A stretch of 64,000 nt of DNA from Devosia sp. (GTDB lineage Bacteria; Pseudomonadota; Alphaproteobacteria; Rhizobiales; Devosiaceae): assembly GCA_016713105.1 (NCBI GenBank), contig JADJPS010000003.1:310001-374000 (forward strand), written 5' to 3'. Position numbers and translations under genes: made by a program. The notes under the pieces are model-generated. The model saw nothing but the letters and a program-made list of their open reading frames with translations, made no database searches and had not been told where the DNA came from. Positions 60,816-64,000 of the stretch are shown here, one piece after another (the first letter of the stretch is position 1; each line of letters opens with the position of its first letter).

Positions 60816-61913
60816 TTACCTCGATGCGTCGGTGCTGGAGGCGGCATTGCCGCGCAATTCCGGGAGCGGCAGGTAGGGTACGACGCCCGAGCCCGCTGCC
60901 CCCTTCTCGATCAGCACCTTGTCGGCGCCGCCGAGCACCTGCTCCATGGTTTCGAGATAGAGGCGCTTGCGTGTCACCTGAGGGGCCTTGACGTACTCCT
61001 CGTAGATGGAAAGGAAACGGGCGGCCTCGCCCCTTGCCTCCTCGACCACGCGGGTGCGATACGCGGCCGCGTCTTCACGCAACTGCGCTGCCTGACCACG
61101 AGCCTGACCGAGCAGCGTGTTGGCGTCGCGACGCGCCTCTTCCTGGAACTTGTCCTCGTCCTGCTCGGCGCGCTGCACCTCGTCGAAGGCGTCGGCCACT
61201 TCCGTCGGGGGCGCCACGTTCTCGATGGCCACCTGCGATACGCGAACGCCCAACTGGTACTGGTCGAGGATGGTCTGGGTGATACTGCGCACGTCCTCGG
61301 CGATGCCGGCTCGATCGTCGCGGAAGATGTCCTGCGCCGGACGGCTGCCCACAACCTGGCGCATCGCGCTTTCGCCGACGCTGCGCACCATGTCATCAGG
61401 ATCGCGGACGTTGAAGAGGAAACGGGCCGGATCGGACACCGACCAGAGCACGGAGAACCGCACGTCGACGATGTTCTGGTCGCCCGACAGCATCAGGCCT
61501 TCGTCGCCGTTGTTCCGGCTCGAATTGATGGTACCGATGGTCGTCTGGTTTTCCGTGACGTTGACGCGCTCGACGCTTTCGATCGGCCACAGGTGGAAGT
61601 GCAGGCCAGGTTGACTGAGTTCGGGCTTGGGCTTGCCGAACTGCAACTCGACACCAACCTCCTGGGCGTCAATGGTATAGACCGAGTTCAGGCCCCAGAA
61701 GACAAAGGCAGCCAGAACCGCGCCGGCAATCGCCCAGCGACCGCCGGGAACCCCGCCCTGAAAACGGTCACGACCGCGGGCCAGGATGTCTTCGAGGTTC
61801 GGCGTGTTGCCGGGCCTGCGCCCGCCACCACCGCCGCCGCCAGGAACCTGCCCCCAGGGACCGCCATTGTTCGGATTGCGGCCTCCCCCACCCGTGTTGT
61901 TATCCCAGGGCAT
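60816..61913 (-). CDS. hflK: Protease modulator HflK
   Basis: Partner of HflC in the FtsH-HflKC membrane complex. The Gly/Asn-rich N-terminus (PWDNNTGGGGRNPNNGGPWG) is typical of alphaproteobacterial HflK; a membrane helix follows (WAIAGAVLAAFVFWGLNSVY), then the SPFH domain (AQEVGVELQFGKPKPELSQP, GLHFHLWPIESVERVNV) and a coiled coil (QEEARRDANTLLGQARGQAA). The length is 365 residues. Preceded by 61 bases after folA, which may hold a promoter. Confidence 0.94.
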   Translation of the reverse strand: MPWDNNTGGGGRNPNNGGPWGQVPGGGGGGGRRPGNTPNLEDILARGRDRFQGGVPGGRWAIAGAVLAAFVFWGLNSVYTIDAQEVGVELQFGKPKPELSQPGLHFHLWPIESVERVNVTENQTTIGTINSSRNNGDEGLMLSGDQNIVDVRFSVLWSVSDPARFLFNVRDPDDMVRSVGESAMRQVVGSRPAQDIFRDDRAGIAEDVRSITQTILDQYQLGVRVSQVAIENVAPPTEVADAFDEVQRAEQDEDKFQEEARRDANTLLGQARGQAAQLREDAAAYRTRVVEEARGEAARFLSIYEEYVKAPQVTRKRLYLETMEQVLGGADKVLIEKGAAGSGVVPYLPLPELRGNAASSTDASR

Positions 61914-61974
61914 CTAGCACCTTTCATGCGCGATTGATCTCATCGGACCTATATAGGGAAGCCCCTTGGCTCGA

Positions 61975-62499
61975 TCAACGTGCGGCAAGACTGCGGCGGT
62001 GGTAGATTTTAACGCGGAAACCGGCACTGTCGCGAGGTCCCGGCACCACATCGGGCTCCTCCGCGACGCGCCAGACTGCCGGGTCGATGAACGGAAACCG
62101 GGCATCACCGGGCGGCGACAGCGCCACATGGGTGACATAGAGCCGATCGGCCAGCGACAGGGCCTCGTCGTAGATCTCGGCGCCACCGCCAACCATCACT
62201 TCTCTGGCATGATCGGCAGCTGCGATGGTCTGGGCATGATCGAGGGCAGACTTCAGGCTGTCGATGACCAGGACGCCGTCCGGCTGGTAGTCCCGCCGGC
62301 GCGTCACCACGATGTTGGTACGACCCGGCAGGGGTCGGCCGATGCTCTCGAAGGTCTTGCGTCCCATGACGAGCGGCCTGCCCAGCGTCATGCGCTTGAA
62401 GAAGGCAAAATCGGTAGGCAACTGCCAGGGAATCCGCCCAGCCGAACCGATCACACCGTTCTCGGCGACCGCAGCAATGAGGGCGACGGGAACGGTCAC
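61975..62499 (-). CDS. folA: Dihydrofolate reductase
   Basis: Reduces dihydrofolate with NADPH. Family segments: ALIAAVAENGVIGSAGRIPW with the catalytic acid region LPTDFAFFKRMTLG (Asp), LVMGRKTFESIGRPLPGRTN and VMVGGGAEIYDEAL. GTG 62499 overlaps the stop of the upstream acetyltransferase (GTGA), giving 174 residues; the much longer open frame is not coding. Part of a coupled chain DUF4424, MazG-like, GNAT, folA. Confidence 0.94.
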   Translation of the reverse strand: MTVPVALIAAVAENGVIGSAGRIPWQLPTDFAFFKRMTLGRPLVMGRKTFESIGRPLPGRTNIVVTRRRDYQPDGVLVIDSLKSALDHAQTIAAADHAREVMVGGGAEIYDEALSLADRLYVTHVALSPPGDARFPFIDPAVWRVAEEPDVVPGPRDSAGFRVKIYHRRSLAAR

Positions 62500-62975
62500 A
62501 TCGCCCCCAGCCTTGCCAGCGCCGGACCGGAGACTCGGACCTTGGTCCACTCGTCCATCATCGCGCCGCCCTGCGACTTGTAGAAATCGATCGACGGGCT
62601 GTTCCAGTCCAGCACCCACCATTCGAAGCGGCCCAGGTCCTCGGCGACGCAGCGACGGGCGAGATTGACCAGCAGGGCCTTGCCGATGCCCTGGCCGCGG
62701 GCCTCCGGGCGGACGAACAGGTCCTCGAGCCAGATGCCATGCCGACCCTGGAAGGTGGAGTAGGTGTAGAACCAGAGCGCAAAGCCGGCCGGCCGGCCAG
62801 ACCACTCGGCAATCTCGCAGAACACCCTGGGCGCGGCACCGAAGAGGTCGCGCGCGATGTCTGCTGCGGTCGCCTCGACCTCGTGTGCGAGCTTCTCGTA
62901 CTCGGCCAGGCCCGCAATGAAGTCCACGATGAGGTCCGTGTCCGCCGGGGTGGCCGGACGCAAGACAAGCGTCAC
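62496..62975 (-). CDS. GNAT acetyltransferase
   Basis: A 159-residue acetyltransferase resembling the diamine/thialysine acetyltransferase group. RPATPADTDLIVDFIAGLAE opens the fold; the acetyl-CoA loop is LFVRPEARGQGIGKALLVNL; the C-terminal VLDWNSPSIDFYKSQGG is the group's signature. I chose GTG 62975, with GAGG six bases upstream and a GTGA overlap with the preceding gene, over an upstream in-frame start at 63002. Substrate not known. Confidence 0.88.
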   Translation of the reverse strand: MTLVLRPATPADTDLIVDFIAGLAEYEKLAHEVEATAADIARDLFGAAPRVFCEIAEWSGRPAGFALWFYTYSTFQGRHGIWLEDLFVRPEARGQGIGKALLVNLARRCVAEDLGRFEWWVLDWNSPSIDFYKSQGGAMMDEWTKVRVSGPALARLGAM

Positions 62976-63292
62976 GACTCGCCTCGCAGGTGCACGAACC
63001 ACTTGCTATCCAGCGCCGACAGGACGTCGACCTCATGGTGGCGGGCGAACAGCAGGAGTTGCGCCAGAAGATCGGCCACCTCGTCCGCCATGGCGGAGCG
63101 TCGCTCGGCTGGACCGGTCTCGCCGGTCCGGCCGCGCCCCGTGAGCTTGAGGTAGGCAGCCACGAGTTCGCCCGCCTCTTCCTGCAGCTTGAGTGCGTAC
63201 CAGTCGTCATCGCGGCGAATGTCGCAGCGTCGGGCGTAGATATCCGAAACCCGCGCCACCCGTTGCGTCAGCTCGGCCAGCGTGACGGTCAT
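62972..63292 (-). CDS. MazG-like nucleotide pyrophosphohydrolase
   Basis: A 106-residue all-alpha NTP pyrophosphatase-like protein. The metal-binding pattern is ALKLQEEAGELVAAYLKL and, after a loop, ADEVADLLAQLLLFARHH, matching the ExxE...ExxD arrangement of MazG/HisE relatives. ATG 63292 overlaps the preceding stop (ATGA). It may clean up non-canonical nucleotides or act like phosphoribosyl-ATP hydrolase; the first is more likely in this position beside folA. Confidence 0.82.
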   Translation of the reverse strand: MTVTLAELTQRVARVSDIYARRCDIRRDDDWYALKLQEEAGELVAAYLKLTGRGRTGETGPAERRSAMADEVADLLAQLLLFARHHEVDVLSALDSKWFVHLRGES

Positions 63293-64000
63293 CCGGCCGA
63301 ACCCTCGTTCCGATTGAGGATCAGGACCTCGAGCTCGCGGTTGTACGGCGGGAACCAGTCGGTGGCCTCCATCTCGAAGGTCGTGGGAGAAGTCTTGGTG
63401 ACCTTGCCATCCCAGCAGAAGGAAACGAGGTTCTCGGGACGGCCCTTGTCGATGGTCAGGTGGAACCGGCCGATCGCCCCCGACCAGTTGGCACCGGTCG
63501 ACCAGATGTAGCTGATCCAGCTCTCGGTGAAGGGCGCACCGTAGGGCTCTTCCGGGTTGGGCAGGGTCTTCCTGACGGCGTTCACGAAGCCGTCGTCGGT
63601 GCAGTAGCGCTTCAGGTAGTCGGTTGCTGGGTCGTAGCCGTCATAGGGTGGGGACAGGAAGGTCACCGCCACGGTCCCGCCGACGCTGGGGACATAGCTG
63701 TGCTCCACCTCGGCGATCTCTCCGGCTCTGAATGTCGCCTCCCAGGTGTAGGCAGACTTCAGGGTCCAGACGGGCACATAGTCGGTCTGCCAGCCACCGC
63801 CGGAGTCGTACTGCATCGGAATGACGAGACCAAGATGCAGCAGGTGCCGCTGGTCGGCCTCGGCGAGGGCGTTGAGGGCTTCGGTGGTCGCCGTCCCGAA
63901 CGGGATCAGCGGGACCCCAAGCTCGACAAGCAGATCGGTTTGGTCGACACCGAAGGCGAAGGCGTACTGATGCAGCGTCAACTCGACGGGCTTGCCATCG
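63289..64000 (-). CDS. DUF4424-type protein, C-terminal part
   Basis: The gene runs off the right edge, so the N-terminus is missing; the frame is open to the last base. The visible ~236 residues contain VELTLHQYAFAFGVDQTDLL, HSYVPSVGGTVAVTFLSPPY, a SYIWSTGANWSGAIGRFHLT strand pair, and KGRPENLVSFCWDGKV, which I associate with the DUF4424 family of exported proteins. Function unknown. Its stop overlaps the start of the MazG-like gene. Confidence 0.75.
   Translation of the reverse strand, partial: DGKPVELTLHQYAFAFGVDQTDLLVELGVPLIPFGTATTEALNALAEADQRHLLHLGLVIPMQYDSGGGWQTDYVPVWTLKSAYTWEATFRAGEIAEVEHSYVPSVGGTVAVTFLSPPYDGYDPATDYLKRYCTDDGFVNAVRKTLPNPEEPYGAPFTESWISYIWSTGANWSGAIGRFHLTIDKGRPENLVSFCWDGKVTKTSPTTFEMEATDWFPPYNRELEVLILNRNEGSAG

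Overview
The window looks like a chromosomal segment of a high-GC alphaproteobacterium of the order Hyphomicrobiales (Rhizobiales), most like the Devosia group. Reasons: an LdtR-type MarR regulator next to an L,D-transpeptidase; the rpoZ, rel, pyrE, acpS, lepB, rnc, era, recO gene order; an alphaproteobacterial cysteine-pair porin; a single Rel/SpoT enzyme; and many GTG/TTG starts with ATGA or GTGA overlaps. There are no rRNA, tRNA, CRISPR, phage or transposase genes that I can recognise. The taxonomic call is inference from gene content only.

Layout. 1-2115: end of ldtR, a Tat-exported L,D-transpeptidase and a small conserved protein. 2106-9396 (minus): housekeeping block recO, era, rnc, lepB, acpS, pyrE, rel, rpoZ. 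9739-12430: NYN-domain protein, family 5 uracil-DNA glycosylase, smpB, dapA. 12712-15757: soluble lytic transglycosylase and an alpha/beta-hydrolase-fold protein that has lost its catalytic triad. 15778-20894 (minus): three-gene envelope operon (BON/OmpA giant protein, 39-residue membrane protein, membrane-anchored Pro/Ala-rich helix-hairpin-helix protein) laid out like mycobacterial arfABC. 21188-24593: porin with a long leader hairpin, and a TPR-sulfotransferase.

25488-37932: an amino-sugar locus. GntR, a SIS-domain deaminase/isomerase and NagA run leftward. A short leader ORF, MurQ, a sugar ABC transporter (binding protein, two permeases, ATPase), a Gfo/Idh/MocA dehydrogenase, a phytanoyl-CoA-type dioxygenase and a tryptophan-halogenase-type flavoenzyme run rightward. 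Together they suggest uptake and breakdown of N-acetylglucosamine/N-acetylmuramate or modified derivatives. No sugar kinase is present, and the ATPase lacks part of its C-terminal domain.

37996-49441: EamA proteins, a DUF4166-type oxidoreductase with an FAD monooxygenase, a frameshifted kup potassium transporter, an FMN reductase, pdxJ, and ilvB-ilvN behind a classical transcription attenuator whose 16-residue leader peptide is rich in Ile/Leu/Val. 49442-64000: calcium-binding-repeat lipoprotein, DUF805, an enolase-superfamily enzyme, zinc-ribbon protein, MATE exporter, miaA, serB, acetyltransferases, DegP, DUF2065, hflC, hflK, folA, a MazG-like protein and the 3' part of a DUF4424-type gene. 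Several intergenic gaps hold dispersed palindromic repeats.
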